Shown here: positions 39,683 to 51,377 of the stretch, in pieces
Numbering within the stretch: position 1 is the stretch's first letter
Layout of the letters: every line of letters starts with the position of its first letter
Assembly (NCBI GenBank): GCA_009761415.1
Contig: QUOL01000013.1
Coordinates: 362,501-426,500 of the forward strand
DNA: 64,000 nt
From: Sarcomyxa edulis
Lineage: Eukaryota; Basidiomycota; Agaricomycetes; Agaricales; Mycenaceae
Direction of reading: 5' to 3'
Program-made: the position numbers and the translations under genes
The notes under the pieces: generated by a model
Database searches by the model: none
Seen by the model: only the letters and a program-made list of their open reading frames with translations
What the model was told of the DNA's origin: nothing

Positions 39683-40491
39683 ATGACCTTGAAAACGCAC
39701 ACTTGGATATCTCTATGGTTCTTGCTGACAGCTCCTGTGATCTTCTGGGATGCGGGGTGCGTCCTCTAAATATTCTCGCGTCAGTATTCTCACTGTATTT
39801 TTTTTAGCTATTGTTTCATGCGGTGAGTGTTCGGCACACATGTTCTTGACGACAGAGGCACTAAAAGACTATTAGCCCTCGTTCAATGGTTGGCGGCGAC
39901 CTGCACTGGATATGGAAACCTTATTCGATATACCAAGACATTGACTACGTGCGTAACCCTCCGTCTCTAAACTTTACGTGGCAGTCTTCACAGACGTCGT
40001 TCTCAGGTATACGGCGTCAAAGCTCTCCAGGATGGAGATGGTTTCACGAATGCGCAATGTGTGTTTCTCCGTCTATTACATGTAGATCGCGCGTGACCTT
40101 TTGATTTTGCAGCTTTCATGAATATCGTCGAGACACTCTTAAATCTTGCATATGTGTATCTCGCGCACGTCTCGGCATGGCCACCAGCCATCATTGTCGG
40201 CCTTTCTGCTGCAGTCATGACCGTGTCTAAAACATGGCTCTACTGGCTTCAGGAATACTATTGTGGGTTCTGCTCCATTGGGCACAACTCTGGTAAAGAC
40301 TTGTTGGTATATTGGATCATACCAAATGGGTGCGTTTTCATCGTTAATCAGTAGATTGTATCGAAGCTAAACCAGATGGTTCAAGGCTCTGGATCGTCAT
40401 CCCTACTCTAATCGTAATTCAGCTGGGGAAAGACCTATCTTCGGCTCTACATGTCGCCCAAAAGGCCTCGAAGACTGTGAAGAACAAGTGA
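39683..40491 (+). CDS. EXPERA domain (emopamil-binding-like) membrane protein, 6 exons
   Basis: Exons 39683-39756, 39808-39822, 39876-39948, 40007-40058, 40113-40329 and 40386-40491; 178 residues in phase. Signatures of the EXPERA family (sterol delta8-delta7 isomerase EBP, TM6SF and MAC30/TMEM97 relatives) are visible: TWISLWFLLTAPVIFWDAG, GGDLHWIWKPYSIYQDIDY, NIVETLLNLAYVYLAHVSAW, a helix with KTWLYWLQEYYCG then CSIGHN, and WIIPNGLWIVIPTLIVI. There are four predicted membrane helices and a Lys-rich C-terminus (KTVKNK) that could be an ER-retrieval-like signal. Family members act on or bind sterols in the ER; this fungal subgroup has no proven activity, and EBP isomerase function is not claimed. 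Exon 2 is only 15 nt. It converges on the FDC1 gene. Confidence 0.88.
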
Positions 40492-40716
40492 TCTGGAAAA
40501 GGATATCACGGGGATCTATGTAACGCTGAACTGGATTCTTTAGCTGGAATGTACTGTATTGTACTGTACACGGATTACTCCCATTTATTGACGAACTATC
40601 AAATACACTTGATCTGGAACATATATATAGTCCTTAGCCTCTTGAGAGTTGTGATCTTAGGGTCCTAAGATGAGTTTCTGATATGGTTTAAGGACAAATG
40701 GTTCTGGACTTCATGT

Positions 40717-42776
40717 TTATGAATTCAGAGGTGCGAATCCGTCGCTGACCCAATTGGCTAGGACCTTGGCCTTGACATCTTCAGGATACGAGCTGCATAG
40801 TAAAGAGCGATCAGGATAGGAAGCTTACTGCAAGGAGCTTGCAAGAAGACAACGCACTTCTTGAAATCCGCAGTTTGCCAGTCAGGCTTGCCAGTCTTGT
40901 ATTCGGAGGGCATGATAGCGTCTGATATGACCTTACCTCCCTTGACTGGATTGGAGGTACCATGAGACATATAAGGGATGAGAGGGAAACCCGCGCAGTC
41001 CTCGTAGAAAGTCTACAAAAAATCGCGTCAGGGATTGTTGAGGAGCGTCTGAAGAAAGATCTGACCTCGTCGGTTCCTGGGCGACACCGGGTGGAGAAGG
41101 CCCACATAAGATCTTTGTCGTCGTATACATCAATGTCGGCCCCTACTAGAACGATACGATGGATAGTGTAGCCAGCTTTGTGTTTGAAGATTAGATCTCC
41201 AACTTTCCTGCGAAGTTCCTCGGGACTGATCTTCATTGCTGCTAGTTTGACCGTATCGAACTATAGAAGGATAAATACTCTCAGTCGGATTAATTGGGGA
41301 AAGTTCGAAGGACTGTCATACCTGAAGAGCGACCCAAGTAACCTGAGATATGAAAGGTGACGAAGCTTCGATGACAGGAAGTCCTGCTTTGCGACAAAGT
41401 ACTCCAATTTCAGATGCAGCTAATGCTCCGATCATAGTATGCTAAGAATAAAGAGGCCGGGGAGTGAGCCATGAACAAGATGTATATCAAAAGAGACGTT
41501 AAGTACAGTTTCATCGGTAAGGCGTCCACAAGCAGAAAGCGGCAGGATGGCGTTATCCCTGTGAGTGATTGCATCGACGTGATAGGTAGGCCAAGGGTGG
41601 GTGTCTCCAGGGAAGACGTATCCGTGCATTTCGCCGAAACTAGTCATGTAAGCTTGTCAAGCGCGTTCCACAAAAAAGATAGAATGGGAACAAAAAAACT
41701 CACGGTCCTTCGGGTGCGGTTTCTGTGATAGAAAGTGTACCCTCGAAGACAATTTCAGATGTAGCGGGGACATAGAGGTCGTTCGTTTCGCATTTGACCA
41801 CCTCCAGAGAGGATCCCGTGAATGCACCGATGTAGCCTGCCTCAGAGACACCGTCGGCTGAAAGAAAGACGTATATAAATTGAAGGGCAGGCAGAAGAGA
41901 GATAAGAAGGAAAACGTACGAATAGGCATAGAAGCAGCCATAATAGCGGCAGGCGGGACCTGGATATCAGAAGCTCAGAAATTCGGCCACCCAGAATTGT
42001 GGGGTGTATACATACGCCCATGCACAGTGCCCATTTACAATCCTTGCCTTCTTTCTTCCAGAGTTCGCGAATCTGCCAAATATGTTGGGGTTCGATGACG
42101 AGTCCGACCAAGTGGCGTTTATCATTTATCATAGCACGAGCAATTCTACAGCGTAGAAAAAATATGAGAATTGAGTCAGAGCTTCAAAGCATTACGACGA
42201 GGTGAAGCGATAGACTCACGACCAATTTGTCCACTTCCCATCGGGAGACTGGACGACATGCATTCCGTAGGTCTGGATATACTTGCCACCATCGGCTTGA
42301 TGCACTAATGGACTCGGGAGAGAGAGAAGATCAATATCGTCGCCAAAAATCTGTAGAGGAAGCGGGCTGTAAGTAAAAAATATCGGTAGGAAGGGTTCAG
42401 AGTTTGATCCGAGGGGCACCTTATTCTCCTTGCAGGGGCCTGTGGAAACAACCGTCGGAGGAATGGGAGGTTTGTCGGAAGCTGAGGTCATTTTATCAAG
42501 AATTTCTTTGAGAGACGCGGTGGGTGGAAGAGCCAAATGACGAGCAAGACGACCGAAACGTGTCTTAGGATCCTTGCGAAGTGCAGCAGGAGCTCCCAAG
42601 ATGCGAAATAGACCATTCTTTGCGCCTTTGACGTTCTCGAACAAGGGCGCAGGACCATCGGTTTCGTAGACGATTCGAGTGATTGCACTAAGCTCGAGGT
42701 TCGGATCGACTTCACGGGTAACGTGAACAAGATCCTTATCCTCGTCCAGAGCTTCGACGAAAGAACGGAACTCCAT
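40717..42776 (-). CDS. FDC1: UbiD-family ferulic/cinnamic acid decarboxylase (prFMN-dependent), 10 exons
   Basis: Exons: 42776-42420, 42350-42220, 42145-42016, 41959-41920, 41857-41704, 41639-41507, 41441-41322, 41260-41066, 41012-40858 and 40792-40717; 496 residues, close to the yeast enzyme (about 500). The start [20 protein letters not shown] and the blocks [69 protein letters not shown] and [14 protein letters not shown] follow yeast and Aspergillus Fdc1 throughout. The Arg of SIARAM and the Glu pair of SEIVFEG fit the Glu-Arg-Glu catalytic set of UbiD enzymes. The reaction is non-oxidative decarboxylation of cinnamic-type acids to vinyl arenes using prenylated FMN. The cofactor is made by the PAD1 gene in divergent orientation 1.1 kb away. 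Expected role: detoxifying plant phenylacrylic acids. Confidence 0.95.
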
Positions 42777-43922
42777 GTCTAGAGCGCGAAACGCGAGGGA
42801 GTGTGTAGGGTTAAAGGTGTTCCTGATTGGAAGAAGTGAGACAACATACGAGGAAGGTGTGATATCGACCTAGCCATGGTCGGCATGGCTAGTGTTTGAA
42901 TACAGGGGAATATTTTTCTGCGAAGCAAGGCCATAGAAATATATGGGGAGCGATTTTCGTGAACAAGGAATGCTCATATTTATGCAGTCCTCATCGCTGC
43001 GCGATGTTTAGGGGGCGGACACATCGACGATCACTGATCCTGAATGATACACAGAAAACCCGAGCCGATGTAGACGGGTGAGCACAAGCCTAGATGTGAA
43101 ATTCCAATTGTTTAGAGGGCAAGAGGAGCAAGTATTTCCCCGTCTATAAGGTGTTCAGAACGGAGAATCGGTAGGAACTTTACGAAGAGATGACCTGGTT
43201 AGCGTTTCAAGTAGCCGCCAAATATATTTCCATTCAGTTATGGAGATCGAGAGCGACCTTTGTCTACATTATGACATATCAATTTCTGGAAATATGATTG
43301 TTGAACATACCTCTACTCAGACCAGATTGTGGGTGCATGATGAGAGAAGTTGAGATGTGATCAAGCCGCTAGTGTTAGCCGACGAGGTAAATTTACAGCT
43401 CCGCTTCGAATCCCAATTTTACAAGATGACTCCCAATCTTCTCTCAATATTCTTCCCATGCATTCTGCGGCAAATGCACGTAGCAAACCTTTAGGACGAC
43501 TAGACTTTTATCGACGTCCAGGAGAGGATCCGATGGACCCAGGACAATACCCATGCGGAATCCTGGAACTCGGAAATGCCCTATCGACGAGCCGCCACCC
43601 GCGGGCGGAATCAGGCATCACTGAGCACTGAGGACAAATGCTAGCCTATATCACTGAGCATGGACGACAAACGTCTCCTTGTATCACTGAGCATAGACGA
43701 CAAATGCCCCTCTGTATCACTGAGCATAGAAGACAAATGTCCGGGAAAAGCTGCTCGATCGTGTTCGAGTTTTACTCCCCTGTGTTGTTCAGCGTGGAAC
43801 ATCATATGCGTAGTTCTCGATCGCTAGAATGGAGCTTACAAGGAGCTTATTAAGGCTTGTTGAGTTCTCCAAAGGAAAATTCATCGATAATCGTCCCCTC
43901 CCCCCCGGTTCTCCCCCCGAAA
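42777..43922. promoter_or_regulatory. shared divergent upstream region of FDC1 (-) and PAD1 (+)
   Basis: 1146 bases separate the two start codons of enzymes that work together, so joint regulation is likely. The region contains the 33-bp tandem array at 43617-43748. No classical TATA box was assigned. Confidence 0.6.
43617..43748. repeat. four-copy 33-bp tandem repeat upstream of PAD1
   Basis: ATCACTGAGCA begins at 43617, 43650, 43683 and 43716, an exact 33-bp period, followed in each copy by a variant of TAGACGACAAATG. Copies 2-4 are closest to each other; copy 1 is more diverged. The array lies 175-306 bp upstream of the PAD1 ATG. A 33-bp period is about three helical turns, which would place repeated protein-binding sites on one face of the DNA. 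It could equally be a neutral minisatellite. Confidence 0.85.
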
Positions 43923-44911
43923 ATGGCGTCGCATGTATGTTCGAGCTCAACAATATTCTCCCGCTTGATCGCGAATCCAAGAAACTTTGGCGCACGATAT
44001 AGTCGACTCTTTCTACCGATTTACAGAAGTATACACTCTTCTTGTGGCTTACTTGTCAGATCATCATTGCCTCGGTTCCAAACATACACCCCATATACGA
44101 GAAGTACACACTCCTCTTCTGATCTACCACCTGGCAGTCTACCATCACCACCCGCACCTATCCTCCGATTTTCGCCCCCGCGACCAAAACGTATCGTTGT
44201 TGGTGTTACCGGAGCCACGGGGGGCGTTCTGGCTATCGGCTTACTGCAAACGCTCAAGGAGCTCGGCATTGAAACGCATTTGATCATGAGCAAATGGGCA
44301 GTCGCCACTCTCAAATACGAGACCGACATAACTGCAGATGAGGTACGTCGTGTCATGTCTATCTAGCTATGCAGTCGTTCACGCCATTCACAAGATCCGC
44401 GCGCTCGCTACGGCAAATTATGCAATAAAAGATATGGCCGCTCCTCCAGCCAGCGGATCGTTCCTTCACGACGGTATGATAGTAATACCTTGTTAGTATA
44501 TTTTCCACATATTCGTACCCGTTCCTACAGTACAAGCTAAAAAGTCAGGCAGTATGAAGACCCTCGCCGCGGTGCGTATTGGGTTCGGAGACGACCTTAT
44601 CGCACGCTCTGCGGATGTATGCCTTAAGGAAGGCAGAAAGCTCCTGCTTGTCGTCCGAGAGACGCCATTGAGCGATGTTCATCTCGAGAACATGTGAGTT
44701 AGAAATTTTCTTCTCGCCCAGCTGAAGTTGACATTTTTCCAGGCTTTTCCTGCGTCGTGCAGGAGCTGTCATATTTCCCCCTGTCCCGGCATTTTATATC
44801 AGGCCCAAGTGCATAAACGATCTCGTCAATCAGACCGTTGGTCGTATCCTGGACTCAATGGGCATACATACGGAGGGATTTGAACGGTGGGCTGGTTTCC
44901 AGAAACGATAG
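43923..44911 (+). CDS. PAD1: UbiX-family flavin prenyltransferase, mitochondrial
   Basis: Exons 43923-44342, 44395-44491, 44549-44693 and 44743-44911; 276 residues in phase. The first ~80 residues are rich in Arg/Ser without acidic residues, which fits a mitochondrial presequence as in yeast Pad1. The core has [16 protein letters not shown] (flavin phosphate loop), [56 protein letters not shown] and [17 protein letters not shown], all matching UbiX/Pad1. It joins dimethylallyl phosphate to reduced FMN, giving the prenylated FMN needed by Fdc1. Yeast PAD1 and FDC1 are also neighbours. The start has a strong context (AAAATGGC). The first intron needs the acceptor at 44394; nearer AGs give wrong phases or introns under 35 nt. 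Confidence 0.95.
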
Positions 44912-45462
44912 CGATCTCTGCTAGTAAGCTTTCAAGTAGTTCGCTCTACTGATCTGATATACTCATGCAAATCTTACCACTATCAACACAGCTTTCTCGT
45001 CAAATATACACTTACCTCACAACTATTTCGCTCTTCAAATGTTCTCCGCACGATATCCTTCAGTGGCTCATCAATACGAGAACGCGCCGACCAGCGTCTC
45101 CATGAGAGAGTCTGATCATCTTCCTTGTTGCGGTAGAACTTTGGTAAGAGCCCGGATATGGGTTTCTGGAGATATTCATTGCATTACCTTGCCCTCTCTT
45201 CCTTCCATGTTTCCCTACATAAGACGTAGTCCATGATTATCTTAGCGTCTTCGAAGTTCATGTGCTGTTGTGATATAACGACCAAAATAAGGCGGGTTAA
45301 TGAATAAATTTGAGCGGGGATTGAAACCGAAATAAATGTGGCTGCGATTGTAAATTCTGCTTTCGTTTCGTTTCGACTGTCTAGCAGTGTCATGAGCTTG
45401 TATTTCTTTTTCTAGTTTCCTTCAGGTTATCTCCTTGTTGTTCTTTATACTGTATCGTACCC
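44912..45462. other. intergenic, upstream of the C2H2 gene
   Basis: 551 bases with no gene seen; pyrimidine-rich stretches just before 45463 are typical of fungal promoters. Confidence 0.4.
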
Positions 45463-47279
45463 ATGTCTCAAATTTCCAACGAATCTCCAGCGGTATGTCG
45501 CCCGAATTCACATATTATGCACTCATTTGATTTTGGCCGTGCAGATGAACGACAGCGCAGCGCTAAGCCTGCTTTCTCTCTCAATAGCAGCGTCCAACGC
45601 TGTTCCAATCCCCGTTCCTTCTAATGTTGATGTGAGCGCGGGCGAAAGCCTCAGCGTTCCCTCGCCTTTGATTTTGGGTGTCAGTACTGCATCCAACAGT
45701 CACGGCGTGGGTATGAGTACTAGTGTTGGCAGTGGGCTTAAGCAACACCGCCGTTTAGCATCCACCGGGAAAGCCAGGAGGAGACTCAGTGATGCTAGAG
45801 ATGCTGCTACTCGTCCGTCGTGAGTCGAATTTCTTTTGGTACTCTCAAAATTTTGTATTTCATATTTCGTGATTCGTGTTTCATGATGTTCCCTTTCAAG
45901 GGTCTTGAAATATTTGATTGTCATGCTCCTTCTTTCCCTCTCGTACCATTCATTGTCGTTGATCTCCCCACTATTTCTTCAGTCCTGTAGCTCTGCAAAC
46001 AGCTGCTGCTGCGCTTTCTCTAGCTTCTTTATCTCTTTCTGCTCCACCTCCGCCAGCTCAGCCTTCCACCACGACCATTATGACACCCACCGCCATGCCC
46101 ATGCCCATACCCAATACCCAGGGCAGCTACCAAGGCATGATATCCATGTCGACCAGTGGATCACCCGCGGCAGCCACGGCCATAACGATCAAGAACGGAA
46201 AGAAGAGAGGGACTGACCATAAATGCGAGAGTTGCTCAAAGGTACGCACGGTTGTCTGCCTACGTTCATGTGTGTATGACCATACGCTGACCTGTCCCTC
46301 CTCTATTTCTAGATATACCGTCACCCGTCATGCTTGATAAAGCATCGTTGGGAGCACACTCCGCATTGGCGGGAAGCTTCAAAGTTCGTACTCAGTAAGC
46401 ATCAGCAGGTGCAACTGTTGGAGGTACGTCATGCCGTTTTGGCATCCAATTAATTGATTTACATATCATTGACGATTTTTCTAGGCAGCAGCTATCCTAT
46501 CCCACCTCTCGCCTTCCTCGTCCACGGGAACCTCACTTCCAGAGGACCGCTCGTTGTGGCCCTCCTTCCTCTCAGGCGGTTCGCTTCTAGCACCGGATTC
46601 CACTGTCCCTCCGTCGTCACCATCCGCGGGTTACCCTACGTCCAGCTCTGTACCTTCCGCTGCGCTTAACCGCGAACGTGATGGACCGAGGTTGCACGAC
46701 TATGCTATCCCTGCTGCCGGAGGCATCACGCAGCTCCGACCTGGGCTGTTGGGTGTCCCGACTGGTCCTAATGCTGGCTCCGGCTCTCTACCCGTTCCTG
46801 TGCCTCACCGCGGTGTCAGCATGGCTATGGACTACAGGTCTTCGGAGCCATGGGGCTCTCCTGCGTCCGATTATGATTCTCCGTCGTTCCATGGGGTAGG
46901 ACGTATCTCGTCGCAGTCGTATACTCGAAGCGGCGAGGGAGGAGGATGGTCTCTTCCTCGGTCGTCGTTGCGCTCTGTATCCGTCTCTTCTCATTCGCGA
47001 TCGGAGTCGAGGAGTGCATCGAGGAGTGGGAGTCGGAGCGATGATGGGAGCGAACTTGTGGAGATGGATGATGGCTATACTCAGAAGACTGGTTATGGAT
47101 ATGATGTTGGGCTCAGAGGCAGGTCTTGGAAGAAGGAGGACGATGAGTTGAGCATTGGGTTCAGCGTCCGCGAGGAGGAAGAGGGTGAAGAGGCATATGA
47201 TGAAAGCCTGGGGAACGAGAAAAAGAAAGAATTGGAACCAGAGTGGGACGGTATGGATATGGATATGGAGATGGACTGA
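45463..47279 (+). CDS. C2H2 zinc-finger protein, 5 exons
   Basis: Exons 45463-45492, 45545-45819, 45983-46241, 46313-46423 and 46485-47279; 489 residues in phase. The single finger spans the third intron: HKCESCSK then IYRHPSCLIKHRWEH, with Cys183, Cys186, His199 and His203. It is followed at once by a conserved-looking segment (PHWREASKFVLSKHQQVQLL, EAAAILSHLSP), which I have seen attached to this finger in basidiomycete proteins, though no function is known to me. The N-terminal part is Ala/Ser/Pro-rich; the C-terminal half is Ser/Arg-rich then strongly acidic with a Met/Asp run at the end. Probable nuclear DNA-binding regulator; targets unknown. A single C2H2 finger usually needs a partner or basic extension for specific binding. 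Confidence 0.85.
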
Positions 47280-48589
47280 TTTCGTTCATCCATCCTCTTT
47301 CGCTCTCTCTATCTCGCTCATATGAACAAGAAATCGGGACAGTGACACCGCACAGGAACAGGAAACCAAAAGCAAGCACAAATATCTTCTGGCCATCCCA
47401 CTCAACCAATCAATCTTCTCTAACGTGCCCATGACACGCGAATACGGTACTCATTTTCATCGTCCAGCCCCATGTTTCATTCCTCTCTCTCTTCCCATGT
47501 CCTTTTCTTCTCGGGTTTTACGCTGCACATATATCTCTTCATCTCGCGTTCCCCTCCATTCTGCTTCAATTTCTTTCGGTCTCTTACTTTCCTCTTCCAT
47601 TACTTGTCCTCCTTTCCAGCCTTGGACTTATGACCGCCACAATTTACCCAACAAATGTATGTATGTATTATTATGGGATGCACGCGTCGTCTTTCGATTT
47701 CTTTAATTCACGAATATTATATCCAAAACTTCTTCTCTGAAGCCCCTGAAGTGCTGTAATCCTTCAAATAAACAGGAGAAACAACTTCGCGTCGTCGCGA
47801 AGGATGTTCTAAAGGTTTTGCACAATAACAGCAAATGTCCGGCCACCTCAGCCATGTGCGCGATATGAGTCTCGGCACAAAGCGGCACGATCATTCTCAC
47901 TGGCACTCTGCTTCAGACTCAGAGGACGGAATATGCATCATCTCATGATCTTCATGATGTTTTTCGAGCCCGTAACGAGGCCCAGAGAAACCGAGTTTTC
48001 CAAGGGTAACGACGTGAAAAACTTCACTCATCGATCTCCGTTGCAACCACGCAAACTGCCTGCTCACCTGCATGCGTGATCAACGCGTTGAAGCGCGTTC
48101 AGGAGCCAAGAGTTTTGAAAGTTCGTGCATTGGAAATTCAATCCGGCGGCGCGGCGGTCAAATCAGAATGACCCAGACCTAACGGCGACCAGACTCGGAC
48201 CTGGTCCTGGCAACGGTATCAGTGACTGGTATCAGTCGCAATCCTGATGTTGACGATGGGACTTCAAGCGAGCGCCCCGGGAATAGAGGCGGTGAAATGC
48301 TTGGCAGGTGCTGTACAGTCCTGATAGTCTATCTTTGATTTCCAGAACCTTTTTAGCTTGTTCTGAGTTCGGTATTTGCATTGTTCTCTCTTTCCTTTTG
48401 ACAGTCACAAGAAACTTACGATTCTGCTGCATCTAGGACGAACGACAAACGCAACAGGCTATTCTCCCACCTCAGCAACTCACCAGTAGCGCAGCAACCA
48501 GGGCTGTCGGTCCCCATTGGATCCGTACCCCAAATATCGATCCGTAACTCGTTTGCAAATTCTTATTATACGGAGGTATTCTATTACCC
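47280..48589. other. intergenic, upstream of the bestrophin-like gene
   Basis: 1.3 kb without a recognised gene; short minus-strand open frames only. The 3' end of the C2H2 gene and the promoter of the next gene should lie here. Confidence 0.4.
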
Positions 48590-50946
48590 ATGTCGCACAC
48601 TCGAAAGGTCTTTAATCCAAGCGTACGTGAATTTTTTGCTCCTTCACTTCCTTCCAATATGTCGCAGTCGATCCATGACTCTGACTTTGGTGGAACACTG
48701 CAGGCAGTAGACAGTGCGATTTCGCACCGCGGTTTCAATGTACCGGATCCGTGAGTCTTGTGCAATTCTTTATTTCGTGGAATTGTATCGCTGATTTCCT
48801 ATAAAACTAGGTTTGCCCCTAGGTCAAGACCGGGCGCATCGTTTTTCAGTGCTATTCTTGCAACTGCGCTCTTCAGATGCTGGCATATCCTCATATTTTT
48901 CGCTGCCTGGTCAACTGCTATATGCGTTATTAGTCATAACGTATATGATCTTGCCATAGCGCCCACGCTCCTTACAGTGTAAGCGCCTTCTCAGCTATTC
49001 ATGCCAATTTACTGACTTGTCAACAGTGTTGGTACCGTTTTGGGTTTTGTGATCAGTTACAGAACGACATCTAGCTTCGAGAGGTACAATGAAGGTAGAC
49101 GATTGTGGTCTCAGATCATCTTGGCGAGTCGTACATTCGCCCGGACGGTGTGGTTCCATGTCCAGGGTAAGTCCCCGGTCATGAACCCGATCTGCTTTAA
49201 CTTCACAGTCTTTCATTATCATCAGATCCGCCCCCTACCGACAAGACATCCGCAGACGAGATCAAAGCACGCATGATGATCGAAAGGAAAACTGTAATAA
49301 ACCTCCTAGAAGCGTATGCGGTCGCAGTGAAGCACTACCTCCGAGGTGAAGACGGAATTTACTACGAAGACTTGTACTACCTCGTCAAATTCCTTCCCGC
49401 ATACGCTCTTCCGGCCGGTATCCCTTCCAACCCTGATATGAACGAGGAACCCCTCTCGCCCTCGGACTCGCCCGGATACGTCAGGACGTCGCAGAGTAAT
49501 CCTGAGAAACTCAGCTTCCTCACTCAAAGGACGCCTTCAGGTGTGGCCTCCGAACCCCACTTACCGCTTCCTGTGGGCACCCGGCGATCAAACTCTGTTA
49601 GCAAGAAACCCAATTTCATGGAACCCATTGCGCCGACTCCCCTTACCCGCGTAGGAACCACTGGGATTATCTCGCAGAACGAGGAAAAGTTCTTACTTCC
49701 TGCCCGTATGCCTCCCAAGTACCACTTCTTTGATCTCTTCCCCTTCTCGCTTCTTGTGAGAGCTCTTACGAAGAGAGGAAGGGAGTTGAAAGGGAAAAAG
49801 GCTGCGAAGCTGAGAGCTAAGATGAGGAACAATGTTGTATCGCACAATCTTCCTTTGGAAGTGTCTTTGTATCTGGTAAGTCCCAAGTATCAAAGAACGC
49901 AAGCTGTGTTCATCCGTCATGATGCATTACTTACCATTTTTTGGGTGGCATTACATCAGTCAAGTTATATCGCTGCTCTGCAAAACCGTAAAGCCACGGA
50001 TGTTCCAACAATCAGTATGTCACCTTGTCTTCTCATTCCAGGCGCGCGACTTACGGGGTTGTCTTCTAGATATGCTCCTTGCATCGTTGAACCAGCTTGT
50101 AGATGGTCTTACCGGTCTGGAGCGCATCTTGACGACTCCGATTCCGTTTTCGTGAGTTTGACGCAGTTTCCTGGATTGTACTTAGGTCTGGGGACTGAGT
50201 CATATATTCTTAGTTATTCGATTCATCTTTGGGTGGTTACTGTGTTGTACTGCTTGGCTCTGGTATGCCTAATACGCCGATTCATCCGCTCGTAAACAAT
50301 GTTGACGTGATTGCGTCTTTCTATCAGCCTTTTCAGCTTTGGTCGCTCCTAGGATGGATTACCATTCCTGGGACAATCATTCCGGTGAGTGCTCTCAACA
50401 AGGCGCTTCTATGTCTAGGTCTCATTGATATTCACAGAGTTTCATTTTCTTTGGGTTCTTGGTTGCCGGAGAGGAGATTGAAAGTCAGTATTTATATTCC
50501 TAAATCTCTGTAGAATTGACAACTGATGTCGGTCCATCCTTTTCTTTTCTAGATCCTTTCGGTAAGTCTCAACAAAATTCAAGTCTAACATGTTTCGAAT
50601 CTGACCGTTTCCACAATAGGCTATGATAAAAACGATCTTGTGAGTATTGTCATATTGAGCTCAACTCGTTCCGTTTACTGATCTTTGACACAGAATTTGG
50701 ACCATTTCACGCACAACATCATTCGTAATTATATCTCCTTCCTCTTGTTAGTCTTGATACTGATATTCTGACTCAGGGAACGAACTGCGTGCTATCACTT
50801 CGACTCCTGCACCCGATCCGACGAGATGGGCCTTTTCTCCCGAGAACGATTTGCTCTTCGCCACTCGTGTGGACGAGGAACGCATCCCGCCTGAGCAGTG
50901 GGTGCGCAGAGGGTATTCTCAGATGCAGAATGCTCTGATGGTATAA
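48590..50946 (+). CDS. bestrophin-like anion channel, 13 exons
   Basis: Exons: 48590-48750, 48811-48978, 49027-49166, 49226-49875, 49960-50014, 50070-50151, 50214-50262, 50328-50384, 50438-50483, 50553-50561, 50620-50639, 50694-50724 and 50777-50946; 545 residues with every phase matched. The first helix lies at ILATALFRCWHILIFFAAWS. It is followed by the bestrophin/UPF0187 signature VGTVLGFVISYRTTSSFERY and NEGRRLWSQII, a long Ser/Pro-rich loop, then helices YSIHLWVVTVLYCLAL and FIFFGFLVAGEEIE, and the terminal NPFGYDKNDLNLDHF and FTHNIIRNELRAI. Bestrophins form pentameric chloride channels; fungal relatives are proposed plasma- or organelle-membrane channels. Exon 10 is only 9 nt and exon 11 is 20 nt; together they encode the conserved NPFGYDKNDL segment, which supports them as real. 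Confidence 0.9.
50553..50561 (+). other. 9-nt microexon of the bestrophin-like gene
   Basis: Flanked by TTTTCTAG and GTAAGT. With the next 20-nt exon it restores the conserved NPFGYDKNDL segment in frame; skipping exon 10 alone would delete three residues but keep frame. Confidence 0.75.
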
Positions 50947-51377
50947 TCGCTCTCATACCCCAGCTTACTTATTACCTTTTCACCTCGTTCACTCGACTCG
51001 AAACTAATAATCGGACTCGGAGGCCTCGGTTGTGTCCTAGATGCACGCTAACCATATATATAGATGGCCGTTTGGTTTTTTCTTCTCATCTTTTGGGACA
51101 ATCATCATATCCATACTTCTCATGCTTTTGTCGTCTCCACACTCATCATAAACTCATCACATCCACATTTTTTTTGCATACTCTACGCATACGCATACTC
51201 TACACACCTTCTGTATCTCTGACCCACGGTCACTCTTTTTACTTATTGGCATACACTGGTGTTCCTACTTATAAAATGTCTAAACCCTGTTGCTACAGAT
51301 TTCTGATCGTGAGCGCCTCACTTCAGATATTTTGAGGAAGTCACGTCGCGCAACTGTCGAGTCAAGTCAGAATTTGC
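50947..51377. promoter_or_regulatory. upstream region of the GlyRS gene
   Basis: 431 bases, pyrimidine-rich in the second half; assigned by position as 3' flank plus promoter. No specific motif identified. Confidence 0.4.
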
